64,000 nucleotides of DNA from NCBI GenBank assembly GCA_035048485.1, contig CM068583.1, positions 69,359,731 to 69,423,730 of the forward strand, in the 5' to 3' direction. Source of the DNA: Pteria penguin. Its lineage: Eukaryota > Mollusca > Bivalvia > Pterioida > Pteriidae. The notes beneath the pieces are model-generated. The model saw only the letters and a list, made by a program, of their open reading frames with translations. It ran no database searches and had not been told where the DNA came from. This document shows, piece by piece, positions 12,705 through 24,692 of the stretch (position 1 is the stretch's first letter; each line of letters opens with the position of its first letter). The position numbers and the translations under genes are program-made.

Positions 12705-15021
12705 GATGGATAAATCCAAACCATAAGTCTAAAAATCATGAAACCAGACGACATACAAAATTAGTGAAAATGAAAAACAAGTGGAAAATACATCAAGAAG
12801 GCGTAGAAGTCATGGAAAACGTAGGTATAATAAGCCCAATATCCATGATATATCCTTTGACGCTCTTTTACCATTTGTCAATCTACCATTAGGGCTTCAT
12901 CATATTCGTACCAAGTTATATTCCCTTCCCTTGAAAAGGTTATATGAGTTGTACGAATCGTCAATACCCTTACATTTTACCGACTCTAGTTCCCCACAAT
13001 ATCGACTGCAGGGCATCATTATGGACATATCGTCTAGCAGACTTTTCAAGGCAGTTAAAACCGATATACCTATTGGTGATAACATTCGCCCCTTCCTTAA
13101 AATGAAATTTGCAAGTAAGGGGATTGATGCTCTTAATTTGAGTAACATTTTGAACCATAGGTTAGTCAAGGATAAAATCCCTCTACATTTCAAACATCAG
13201 GAGTCGCCTTGTATTTCCTACAGCTATACATCTTCTGTGTCCTCTAAAATATTTAATTATAAACGTGTTTTACATTGTCTTGATTCACACAACATTAGAA
13301 AAGACCTTCCACCCTGTACATGCTCCACATCAAAGTATCTTTACCCTCCATGCGGCCATGTTGTAACTGGTTACCTCAATATAGCCCATAACAGGAAATT
13401 ACGAGAACTCCTGAAGAAAAGTCCTAAATAAAGAGAGTCCCGTTCGTTCACATGGCGTGAAAATTTCAAAATTATTATGGATGCATGCGAGGAATTTGCC
13501 AGGAAATGGTCAAAAAGGGAAGAAGTGGAGCCTGACACTCTTTCCGATGTATGAAATCCATCGGCGAACTACTCAAAAGAAGAATAGGGCGTCTCAGGCA
13601 TTCGGTAAGAACCAAACACTAGTCTATATTTAATGACCCTGATGTAGCCAGAGAACTCTCTGAACTCCACGAACAATTTATTATTGTCCCAGCTGACAAA
13701 GCAGGAAACAATTATACATTCGTTTGCAACAGATTTTACATTGTCTGTTAGAGGAACTTGGATTACACTTTGCACCTGGAAATCCAACATACACACAAAC
13801 AAATTTTTCTATTTCTGAAATACTTCAAAACCACAAATCTGTCCTCGAGTCTTTTGGAATTACCACAACAAAATCTGACCTTGAATTACCTTATATTTTT
13901 TGGATTCCAAAAATGCACAAAACCCCTTACAAATATCGTTTCATTGCTGGTTCTTCCAAGTGTACCACCAAACCTATATCCATATTGCTAACGAAGATAT
14001 TGACACACATCAAGCATGGTCTTCAAATTTACTGTGATGCCGCATACTCCAGTAGCGGAATAAATCAGATGTGGATCCTCAAGAATTCTAAAGAACTTTT
14101 AGAAATCTAAAATCTCCGAAATTTAATAATATTTTCAGCATCAAATCTTTTGACTTCTCCACACTCTACTCTACAATTCCGCATCAAAAGCTCAAAAACA
14201 GACATGCTACAATTATTCGAAGGTCTTTTTTCAATAAAAATGGAAATCGTAGATATAAATATCTTGTCATTGGGCGGGAAGATACATATTTTGTAAAAGA
14301 ACACTCTGATGCAAAACACAATTATACCGAAGATCAAATAATCAAAATGCTGGAATTTTTGATAGACAATATTTTCGTGGTGTTTGGAGGGAACATTTTT
14401 CAGCAAATCATTGGCATTCCCATGGGAACTAACTGCGCCCCTCTTCTAGCTGACATTTTCTTATATTCGTATGAGGCAGAATTTATTCAAAACATGCTCT
14501 CCACAGGCAGAAAAAGCCTTGCATCTCAGTTTGATTTTACGTATAGATATATAGACGACGTATTGTCAATCAATAATCCTAACTTTAAGGATTACATACA
14601 TGAAATCTATCCCCATGAACTTGAGATAAAGGAGACAACCGAGAGCAATAATTCCGCTTCGTATCTGGATATATTTTTAACTTTTGACAGGAATGGTCAT
14701 TTGGACACCTCTCTGTATGACAAACGTGACGATTTTAACTTCCAAATAACTAACTTTCCGTTTCTTTGCAGCAATATCCCGTCCTCACATGCCCATGAAA
14801 TTTTTATATCTGAAATTATAAGGTACGCAAATGCCTGTTCTCTATACGACGGTTTTATTCCAAGGGCCAAACGACTGGCCACAAAGTTGCTCATGCAGGG
14901 ATATGTTAAAGAACGTCTGAAATTGTCACTGAGGAAGTTCAACGGTCGCTATGGGGATCTTGTACGAAAATATGATGTGCCTCTTTCTAGAATGATTGAT
15001 AATATTCTGGAATGCGACTAA
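12705..15021 (+). pseudogene. PLE copy A, near full length, several lesions
   Basis: This is a reverse transcriptase of probable Penelope-like type. The first part (open 12781-13431) has an arginine-rich start (RRRRSHGKRRYNKPNIH) and a Cys/His cluster, PCTCSTSKYLYPPCGHVVTG. After a TAA at 13429-13431 the frame shifts several times (near 13550, 13735 and 14108). The RT core shows FDFSTLY (motif A Asp, near 14149), IPMGTNCAPLLAD (near 14416) and the catalytic YIDD at 14548-14559, then SASYLDIFL and LYDKRDDFNF. The last open stretch ends at 15021. No GIY-YIG endonuclease follows, so it would be an endonuclease-less form. Alternative: another RT class with a YIDD box. The copy is inactive. Confidence 0.75.
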
Positions 15022-15124
15022 ATGACCTGTGCAGTGAACACCAAATATGACTTTGTATACCAGTTTTGTACTTTCGTATGTATAATTAGGAAACCAAAAC
15101 TCTTGATTCTGACATTTTTTAAGA

Positions 15125-15230
15125 ACTGCTATAACGGGTGATGCATGCAAACAGGAGACGCTTACTCTCCCCGGGCACCTGGTCTCACCTCGGAATTTTT
15201 CAGTATTTCGGGGTTCACAACAGTTTCTTT
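15125..15230 (+). repeat. PLE 3' end module (A)
   Basis: About 100 bp after copy A lies 'acgggtgatgcatgc', then 'caggagacgcttactctcc' and 'ccgggcacctggtctcacc'. The same block follows copies B and D and occurs alone, in both orientations, at seven or more sites in the window. No coding; its conservation suggests a structural or cis-acting role in the element. Confidence 0.7.
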
Positions 15231-15299
15231 TTGAAACTTACACGATTTTGTATCTGTCCTTGGACTTTGAGAATGATTAACGGTTTGGTACTTCTTCGA

Positions 15300-17078
15300 T
15301 ATTGATAATTACAAAGGGTTTCTACAGTGTCTTGATCTTAGCAACTCTGCATGCCATATTCAACCGTGTACATGTTCCTCACCTAATTTTGTATATTCTC
15401 ATTGTGGCCATGTCATTACTGGTGATCTTGATATTGTTAAAAACACTAAATTAAGAGACCTTTTATTTAAAGGTCCAAAATACAGAGAACCCTGATCATT
15501 CACATGGAGCCAAAATTTTGAGAATATTATGAACTGCTGCGAGGAATATGCAACACGATGGGCAAAAAGAGAGGAAGTACAGGTCGACACTCTTTCGGAA
15601 TGGATAAAATCTATTGCAGTACTGCTGAGATCAAAAATAAAAAAATTACAAGGTTCTGTAAACACCAGATTCGAATCTATTTTTAAAGATCCTGATGTTG
15701 TCAAAGAACTTACCTTCTTCCAAGAACATTATATCATTACACCAGCAGATAAAGCATCTAATAATTATACATTTACTTGTAAGAAATATTACTTTGACAG
15801 CCTAGAGAAAGAATAAGGATTAAATTCAGCTCCAGGAAATCCTACTTATACTCTCACGAACTTTTCGGTTTCGGAAGTACTCGAAAATCATAAATCTGTC
15901 CTCAATACGTTTGGTATTGACACAATTAAATTAAATTTAGAACTTCCATATTTGTACTGCATTCCAAAAATGCACAAAAACCCTTAAAACAACGCTTTAT
16001 CGCTGGTTCCTCGAAGTGTTCGACAAAATCTGTACCGATGCTACTCACAAAAATATTATCAAAAATTAAATCTAGCCTTCATAGATATTGCGAAACAGTA
16101 TATTCGATAAGTGGAATTAATAAAATGTGGATCCTTAAAAATGCAAAAGAGTTGTTTGAACATTTATAATCAAAAAGTTTTACTAAAATTTACTCCATCA
16201 AGTCTTTTGACTTTTCGACTCTTTACACAACGATCCCTCATCAGAAATTAAAAGACAGATAAGCGGATATTATACAAAATGCATTTACTAGTAAAAACGG
16301 AAGCCGCAAATTCAAATATATAGTAATTGGCCACGATAAAACTTACTTTGTTAGGGAAAATTCTGATCCCAAAAATAAATACACTGAAACAGCTGTCATC
16401 CAGATGTTGAACTTTCTTATCGATAACATTTTTGTGGTGTTTGGAGGTAAGCTTTTTCAACAAATTGTCGGCATTCCAATGGGCACTAACTGTTCTCCGC
16501 TTCTGGCTGACATATTCCTTTACTCATACGAAGCTCAATTCATTCAGTCTTTGCTTTTGCAAGGACAAAAACAATTGGCTCTTGGCTTCAATTTTATTTA
16601 CAGATATATAGATGACTTGCTTTGAATTAATTATCCTTCATTCGCGGATTACCTTAGCATCATCTATCGAAGTGAACTGGAGGTCAAAGAAACCACAGAA
16701 AGTAATCATTCTACTTCGTATTTAGATATCATGTTGTCTTTCGACATTAATGGTCAATTGAACACCTCACTCTATGACAAACATGACGATTTCAATTTCG
16801 CTATCACAAACTTTCCTGTCATAAGTAGCAACATTCCATCATCGCCCACATACGGCGTATTCATATCTCAGTTAATACGTTATTCCAGAGCATGTTCTAA
16901 CTACAATGACTTTGTTCTGAGGGCTAGGCGACCTTCAGTTAAGCTGCTCAACCAGGGTTATATATATATATGTGCTAGACTAGCAACGTCACTGAGAAAG
17001 TTCTACGGTCGTTACGAGACTCTTATTACTCCATTTGATATCTCGTTATCTAGACTTTTAAATGATATTCTGGACTGA
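15300..17078 (+). pseudogene. PLE copy B, 5'-truncated
   Basis: It starts inside the N-terminal domain (PCTCSSPNFVYSHCGHVITG near 15365) and runs through RT to a stop near 17076. It has open stretches at 15529-15816, 16404-16625 and 16731-17078 and multiple stops between them. IPMGTNCSPLLAD (near 16475) and YRYIDDLL (near 16600) are legible, the latter immediately followed by TGA. It is much closer to copy D than to A or E, so B and D form a subfamily. Confidence 0.75.
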
Positions 17079-17194
17079 GACCGATTTCGATTATTTTTCA
17101 CCGATTTGACACCTTTTATAATAGAAGGTAACCTACTTTGACTTCATATATAAATACATATGGAATTTACACGATTTGACTCTTTCAACTGGGT

Positions 17195-17505
17195 ATATGT
17201 GACGGGTGTTTTTAGCAAGCAGGAGATGCTCACTCTCCCCGGGCACCTGATCTCACTCCATCACAGGGGTTCACAGATACTCTTCAAGTAGACATATTTT
17301 GTTATTTTCCATTTGTTTTTCATTTTCATTGATTTTGTATGTCCTCTGGTTTCATGATGTTTAGACTTATGGTTTGGATTTATCCATCATCTTTACATAT
17401 ATTAGAATATGAAGAGCAGTGTTGAGGCTAAAATTACCGAAAAGTGAACTAAAGAATCTATCTAAGGACAGAGCTATGCATGAGGGAGATCCTACAAAAT
17501 TTTAA
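17195..17505 (+). repeat. PLE 3' terminal region with inverted modules (B)
   Basis: It contains the end module ('gacgggtgtttttagcaagc', 'cacctgatctcactcc'). Next comes 'atggtttggatttatccatc' (17370-17393) and then 'gaagagcagtgttgagg' to 'gcatgagggagat' (17409-17492). The last two are reverse complements of blocks at 12705-12785 and 12495-12590 upstream of copy A. The element family thus has matching inverted sequence at its two ends. Confidence 0.7.
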
Positions 17506-17529
17506 AGTGATTTACCCAATTTGATGACT

Positions 17530-17950
17530 GAAACCTATATAAAGAATACTGTTGACCTTCCAAGCTTGTTCATCGTATGAAGTGTATACTAATATATTAC
17601 CTATACTATCAACCCTCCAATCTTGTAAATGGTATGGAGTGTATACTTTATATATATAACCTATACTGTCGACATTCCAATTTTGTCTATGGTATGGAGT
17701 GTACACTTTATATATATTACCTATACTGTCAACCTTTCAATCTTGTCCATGGTATGGATACTTTATATATGTAACCTATGTTAACCTACAAATCTTATAT
17801 ATATATATAACCGATTAACCGATACACTTTATATATACAACCTATACTGTCAACCTTCCAATCTTTTCGATGGTATAGAGTGTACACTGTATATATATAT
17901 AACGTAACTGTCAACCTTTGAATCTTGTCCATAGTAAAGAGTGTACGCAT
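17530..17950. repeat. Degenerate ~60-bp minisatellite
   Basis: About seven imperfect units follow the pattern 'acctatactgtcaacc', 'aatcttgtcc', 'atggtatggagtgtac', 'actttatatata'. The open frames over it on both strands merely reflect the periodicity. Confidence 0.85.
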
Positions 17951-18069
17951 ACTGATAGTCCATCACTTAGTACCACGTTCCATAGAGAATGCTAAGAACA
18001 CTGGAAAAGACAGTTACGCACTGCACTTCTATATGGTTGCAATGATAATATTAAAAACTTCATTGATTT

Positions 18070-20430
18070 ATGAATCCGAGGTCAAGTAAAATTAATGTCA
18101 TGGGTCTGTTCAATTACACAAGTAGACGTAAACATAGTCATTGGCATCGCTCGTACAATAAATCAAATATACCGAACGTATATTTTTCTATGCGTTTACC
18201 ACACGCCAATATTCGCAAAACTTTATCCCTTTTCGAGTATTCCATTATCTGTATAAGGAAGCGAGAGAAAAAACGTATGTTGAGCATATTCTACGCCAAA
18301 ATGTAGATATATATCTTATTAATTATGAACGTCGCCGAATTTCGATTATTCAACCCATTTCGTCATGCCATGCGGAGAACACTTCATTCCCGTCGCTTTT
18401 TCTTAAAACTGTAGTTTGCCATTAAAGGCATAGGCGCATTTTATATCGGCTATATCGGCAATATCCTTAACCATAAAATGTTCAGTATTGCATTCCACGA
18501 TATTTTCAACATAAAGAAAGACTATGCGTATCTTACAGTCATACACCTTCCATTGCTTTCACACTATTGAATTATATATAAAGTGTCTAGAGATCAAATA
18601 TCTTACACAAAACACTACCAGATGCTCATGCTCCTCGTTTGAATTTACATACAGTCTTGTCGGTCACGTCATTACTGGCGATACCAATATCGTAGAACTC
18701 AGATCATTTAATTGGAGTGCAGATTTCCTTATTGTAATGGATTCTGTGTAAGACCATATATGCTGGCAGTTGGGTAAAGCAAGAAGACGTGGAGTTAGAA
18801 ACGTTGTCAGGGTAAACAGTGTAAGGTGTTTGAAAAAAAAGTAAAAAAAAAACAAAACAAAAAAAAAAAAACCACGTATTAATTAATTAGAGGAATATGA
18901 GGACCCCCACCCTTCAGTGTTTGACCCCCCAGGTGTCAAGGCAAAACTGTAAAAAAATGCATCACAAATTGAGTATATGTTAGTGCCAGCAGATCACGCC
19001 TCGAACGGTATAGTTTTCATTTGTAAGGCTTACTTAGTCCAGTGTCTTTTATAGGCTATTATCACATCTACTGGTAACTCTACGTATACTCGCTCTACAC
19101 TCTCAGTAGATGAAATTGTTCATAATCATAAATCTGTCTTGAGTGACATTAACATATGTACTAAAGATAGTTAGTGCGAGTTATCCTACTTATATTGGAT
19201 TCCAGAACTACATAGAGATGCATATAAGTATTTGTTCATTGCAGGATTCATTACATGCTACACCAAACATCTATCGGCCGTCCTTACAAAAATACTATCT
19301 GCACTTCAGGAGAAACTCCCGATGTGCTCCGATGTAATTTACTGTAGAAGTGGTGTTAATTAGTTTCGGATATCAAAACACTCCAAAGAATTATTGGAAA
19401 ACTTAAAATCTCAAAAAATTTTCACTGTTAAGGAGGTGATTTTTTCACCGAGAAAGGTTTCAATCAGATATAAATATATTGTGTTAGGATATCCAGACAC
19501 ATATTTTGTGAAAAATCATTCTGAATCTAAATTCAAGTATTCTGAAGATAACATAAAACTTGCTAGACCTTCTGATTGACAATATAGATACTGTGTTCTG
19601 TGACCAGGTCGTCCAGCAGACCATCGGAACACCTATGGTTGTTTCTTTATTCATATGAAACTGACTTCACGCAAAACCTTGCAAGTCAGAGTAAGAAGCA
19701 ATCGGCATTTTCATTTAATTTTATATTCATATAAATTGATGATGTGCTGTCTATGAATAATAAGAAACTTGTTTCATACGCACACACATTATACCCCAAA
19801 TGAACTGAAAATTAAAGACATTACAGTATCTAATTCATGTGCTTCATATTTAGATCTTCTACTTGATATTGACCCAGATGGTAGACCTACTACTTCAATT
19901 TATGACAAAATGTGATGACTTTAATTTCCCATTGTTAACTTTCCATATACAATTAGTAGCATTCATCTATCACCTGCGTATTGTGTTTATGTGTCTAAAA
20001 TGATCCCATATGCTCGAGCTTCTTCTGAGTATTGTTCCTTTATTTATCGCGGCAAACTACTGGGACAAAAATTACTATCTCGATGATATGAAATACCACG
20101 CCTTAATGTGACATACGAAAGTAACTGGTGTCACATGACTATGGCACTAACAAAAATGTACAACAGTAGACATTCATGGACCCTTAAAGTTAAGAGGTGA
20201 CACCAGGTGTCCCGGAAGAATGAGCATCTCCTGTTTGGCTGGATACACCCCCGTAAATACAGGCGAAAATATATAGTTCAGCACTGTATATATACATGAA
20301 TGTGAACAAATACTGTTTAGAACGAGCCACAGCCAAATAATATCAGAAAAGAGGATAGCATTCCGCACATTTTACGGTCATTATAAAGACCTTATTTGTT
20401 CATTGATAGATCGTTCTCTCGACATTTTTA
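18070..20430 (+). pseudogene. PLE copy C, highly degraded
   Basis: The start (18110-18190) matches the arginine-rich N-terminus of copy A (SRRKHSHWHRSYNKSNIP). CSCSSFEFTYSLVGHVITGD is seen near 18630, and the RT core lies between 19000 and 20100 in many frames (YKYIVLGYPDTYFVKNHSES near 19470). The YIDD region is reduced to 'attgatgatgtgctg' near 19735. A reverse-orientation end module (20165-20355) sits inside the last part, and the C-terminal 'FYGHYKDLI' resumes at about 20370. It is the most decayed and probably oldest copy. Confidence 0.65.
20165..20360 (-). repeat. PLE end module nested in copy C
   Basis: On the minus strand it carries 'aggagatgctcattcttcc' and 'gggacacctggtgtcacctc' plus a ~130-bp tail ('ttctgatattatttggctg'). 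This matches 23860-24070 (same strand) and 40540-40770 (opposite strand). It splits the C-terminal coding of copy C, so it arrived later. Confidence 0.6.
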
Positions 20431-20439
20431 CATCCTTAT

Positions 20440-21285
20440 TCACAATAGTTGTTAGAACATCTAAAATCAAAAAGTTTAACTAAAATTCACTCCATCAAGT
20501 CATTTGACTTTTCGACTCTTTACACAACGATCCCTCATCAGAAATTAAAAGACAGACTGGCAGAAATTATTCAAAATGCATTTGCTATTAAAAACGGAAG
20601 CCGCAAATTCAAATATATAGTTATAAGCCATGATAAAACTTTATCTTATCGATAACATTATTGTGGTGTTTTGAGGAAAGGTTTCTCAACAAATTATCGG
20701 CATTCCAATGGACACTTTCTGTGCTCTGCTTGTGTCTGACATATTCCTTTACTCATACGAAGCTCAATTCATTCAGTCTTTGCTTTTGCAAGGAAAGAAA
20801 CAATTGGCTCTTGGCTTCAATTTCAATTAGATGACTTGCTTTCAATTAATAATATTTCATTCGCGGATTACCATAGCATCATCTATCGAAGTGACCTGGA
20901 GGTCAAAGAAACCACAGAAAATAGTAATTAGACTTCGTATTTAGATATTATGTTGTCTTTCGACATTAATGGTCAATTGAACACCCCACTCTATGAGAAA
21001 CGCGACGATTCCAATTTCACAAACTTGCCTTTCATAAGTAGCAACATTCCATCATCGCCCGCATACGGCGTATTCATTTTTCAGTTAATACGTTATTCCA
21101 GAGCATGTTCAAATTACAATGACTTTGTTCTGAGGGCTAGGCGACTTTCAAATAAGCTACTTAACCAGGGTTATATATGTGCTAGACTAGCAACGTCACT
21201 TAGGATGTTCTATGGTCGTTACGAGACTCTTATTACTCCATATGATATCTTGTTATCCAGACTTTTAAATGATATTCTGGACTAA
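20440..21285 (+). pseudogene. PLE copy D, RT part only
   Basis: Nearly identical in many stretches to copy B (16160-17080). It covers motif A (KSFDFSTLYTTIPH near 20500), the 'GTNC' box (mutated to GHFLC near 20712), no legible YIDD (deleted near 20825) and the C-terminal frame 20950-21285. Compared with B, about 75 bp is missing at 20640, between 'gataaaact' and 'cttatcgataac'. Confidence 0.75.
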
Positions 21286-21404
21286 GACCGATTCCGATCA
21301 CATTACACAGATTGACACCTTCTATACTAGAAGGTTACCTACTTTGACTTCTCCATATATAAATATATATGGAATTTACACCATTTGACTCTTTCTACTG
21401 GGTA

Positions 21405-21605
21405 TATGTGACGGGTGTTGCTAGCAAGCAGGAGATGCTCACTCTCCCCGGGCACCTGATCTCACTCCATCATAGGGGTTCACATATGCTTTTCAAGTAG
21501 ACATATTTTGTTATTTTCCACTTGGTTTTCATTTTCACTGGATTCATGATTTTCAGACTTGTGGTTTGGATTTATCATCATCTTTACATTGTGACTCATA
21601 AGCGA
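21405..21605 (+). repeat. PLE 3' terminal region (D)
   Basis: The same end module and inverted 'tggtttggatttatcatcatc' block as at 17195-17395, following copy D at the same distance. The outer block ('gaagagcagtg...') is absent. Confidence 0.7.
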
Positions 21606-23785
21606 TCAAAATTCATACTTCAGCAGCCTGTTACGGATTTGAGATAATGTATGTATTGCTATGTTCACTCCGGAAGTATAAAAGCTATTTAATGAAGTAT
21701 AGAGAATATCCTATGTATCAGGAAGAATTCCGCATCCGGACCCTATCATAAAAAAAAATCTCCTATATTCAATGCCCGCTAATACGTTATGTGTTATAAA
21801 TGGGCAATAACCCCTCCTTCAAGGCTATTTTAAAGTTAGATACAAGAGCCAACAGGTATATTGGCTGCAAACATATGTTAAAAAATGAGTAATGGGGTTC
21901 TCTAATTCAGCTGTATTCTCTGCCGGAGAACGGTGATGTATTAGATTTCAAATTTACTTGTTTTTATTGTTTTATTATACATCTCCTTGGTGAGTTCTGC
22001 CCTAAAGCTAGGGTCAGGTGTCTTTCCCTTTCCCTTTTACTTTCACTTTCCAAGCACAGCTTAAATCAGCTTAAATCAATGTATGATTACTATTCAAGTT
22101 TAAACAATGGTATATAATTCAGCAGCTGATTCGCAAAACTTAGTATTGTTCCATAACTTTTAGTTGTATGTCTGCATGTAGCGAGATGCCATGTCCTTTC
22201 AGTTTTCAACCATGCCCCCCATCCCTTGGTGCCGGTCCAGTTTCATTAGTTTCTATTGGACGACATATATATAGAATAGTTATAAAAGCAGTGTTGTTCC
22301 ACATATATCTCACTTGGACTGCATGTCTTGTTTTATGCGGATATCCGCCTTATCTATTGCCAAAAAAGTGACATTTCAAACCAGCCTATCATGTTTGATA
22401 ACTACAAAACAAGGATACAATTAATATAAATTGTCATATGCAATTATTTATGTTTATGTGTGATAAGAGTTCTATACAAATGATAGATGAATCCCACACG
22501 GTTTTTGGTGTTTCAGGTGTGGTATCTTTTGCAGCACTGTCGTTGTATGTATCAGGTCCTCTTTTTTAGATCTTATAAGAGACCAATTTTTCAGTTAGCG
22601 CTCCGCTGACAGGCCAGTAAAACAGTTTTTCTATGTAGCGTATTTACTTACAAACACTGTCCGGCCAGTTAAAACAACTTACGATGTGTACATGGTATTT
22701 ATTGCAAACAAATCTATTACACTGCTATTTGTTGACACAAGCAAGTTGACTTCATGTCTCATTGTTAACCAGGCAATACATGTATTACAGATATTATGTA
22801 ATACAGATTTCACTGCTTATTAAAACAAACCTGGTAGACTAATAAGCAGATGAACTTAATCCTTCTCCACTGCATAATAATGAACAGAATACAATAGAAT
22901 TGATTTTTAAAATTTTACAAAAAGCTTGCGATTCCGTATTCGTTCTACGAAATCACAAAAAAAAACTAGCGAAATTTTCCCTATACGGTATACAATTAAG
23001 ACAAATTTAGACAGCAAATGCTTTCCATACAATACTTTTATTCAGAAGTCCACGTTTGGGTAAAATCACATTACTTTGGAAAATCTCTTTACTATTTCTA
23101 TAAAGCTTTCTATCTGTATTCATTTGAACAAGAAGAGACGATAATAACTAATAATTTTTATCTCTTTATTAAACACATACATGATATATCATTTAAAAAA
23201 TATATACACTGACAACACAGGTTGTCATCAGAAGTTGGCGTTCAAGAACTTAATATAAGAGAACTTCTCATGCGATATTTCAATAAAATAATAGCAAAAC
23301 ATGTGACCTGGAAATAGGAATAACCCAGATGATGTCCAGAAATCACAATACTTCTCAATAAGCAGTAAAGTGTAAATCCGGAACTGCTAAGTTCTATCTG
23401 CACGCGTCGTTTACAGGAGAGAAGCAGCGTTATTGTGATTTTTCGCAAAATGACAAAAAGTTTCGTTTGGCTACAATTTGTCTTACCAATCGATATGTAA
23501 AAATTCTTGATATTTTAATTGGCTTATTGTTTTATTATCACAAAACAAACCGTTTAACAAATAACTAAATAATTAAATAAGGAAATGGACATGTCAGACA
23601 ATGATATCCTATCATCTTCTTTTCAAACTTAAAACAGTATTACTTATATGATCACAATGGCAGAGACATCAGTGCCAAAGTTTATTGAAAGTCAGGGTAT
23701 GTTTATTATTGTTTTACATAACTCCACGGTTATTTCACGATTATGGTGGCGGCAACTACCTGATACATTGAGTAGAAATTTCTAT
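21606..23785. other. No gene seen
   Basis: About 2.2 kb without a convincing coding frame. Short open stretches at 22168, 23018 and 23242 have no recognisable motif. Codons and length look random. Confidence 0.45.
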
Positions 23786-23858
23786 CTTTGCAACGCACCC
23801 ACCCAAAGCAGTGAGGGATTTTCACGTGCCACGCCTACCGTGACACGGAACCTCGGTG
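23786..23858 (-). mobile_element. SINE fragment (core region)
   Basis: Its reverse complement matches the middle of the SINE at 36589-36850 and 58690-58856 ('ccctcactgctttgggtggg'). Confidence 0.5.
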
Positions 23859-23859
23859 G

Positions 23860-24070
23860 GCACCACAGTGGGCATTCACGGACCCCTGAAATTCAGAGGT
23901 GAGACAAGGTGCCCGGAAGGAGTGAGCGTCTCCTGTTTGGCTAGCCGCACACGCCGTGAATGCCCTTATATACAGACAAAGCATATATAATTCAGCACTG
24001 TATATATAGATAAATGTGAACAAACACTGTGTAGAAAGTGTCACAGCCACATAACACCAGGAAAAAGGGT
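23860..24070 (-). repeat. PLE end module, solo
   Basis: The minus strand carries 'aggagacgctcactccttcc', 'gggcaccttgtctcacctc' and the 130-bp tail including 'ctggtgttatgtggctgtg'. No RT coding is adjacent, so it is a solo end. Confidence 0.65.
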
Positions 24071-24692
24071 ATAATAACACTTAAGAAACACAATGGTATA
24101 GCTGTGCTTAGCGGACGACCGTTTGATTCAGACTGAAGGATTGGGGATTTCTTGCACATTTCTGGAAAAAATAGTTTATCCTACACAAAACTTGAAATAA
24201 AATGCATGTAGTCTGAACTATTCTGGCAAGAAAATGAATGGCCATCATACATAGTAAAATTGCAAAATAGTACATCTTTAAGATTTTTTCCCCGCATGCT
24301 TTACTGGCAATATGATTATAATTATGAATTTCTTGTTCGTTTTACTCTCAAATCCTTACTCAAGTTCCAAGTTCCAACTTTAGTGACTTAGAATAATTTC
24401 GTTTTTCAGACATTCCGTCAAGAAAAGGGTGAAGAAGTGAATAAAAAGCTAAAAAAATATGTAAACCAATGAGAATTGTCAAAACAGAATAAGTGAATTA
24501 GAAGTATGCATTAACGTATGACACATTTTTGTCAAAAGTTCAATAAACAATCATTAATTAGGATAGCCAAACAAAAGTCAATTCTGGTTTCTAACCTCTA
24601 TATAAATGCAAATATTATGAAACCATTTTGGTGATCATGATTTAAACTTCATAAACGACCCCCAGAAAATTAATAATATTCACACAATATGA
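24071..24692. other. GPCR downstream region, nothing recognised
   Basis: AT-rich, directly 3' of the GPCR on its strand. It may include its 3' UTR. Confidence 0.4.
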
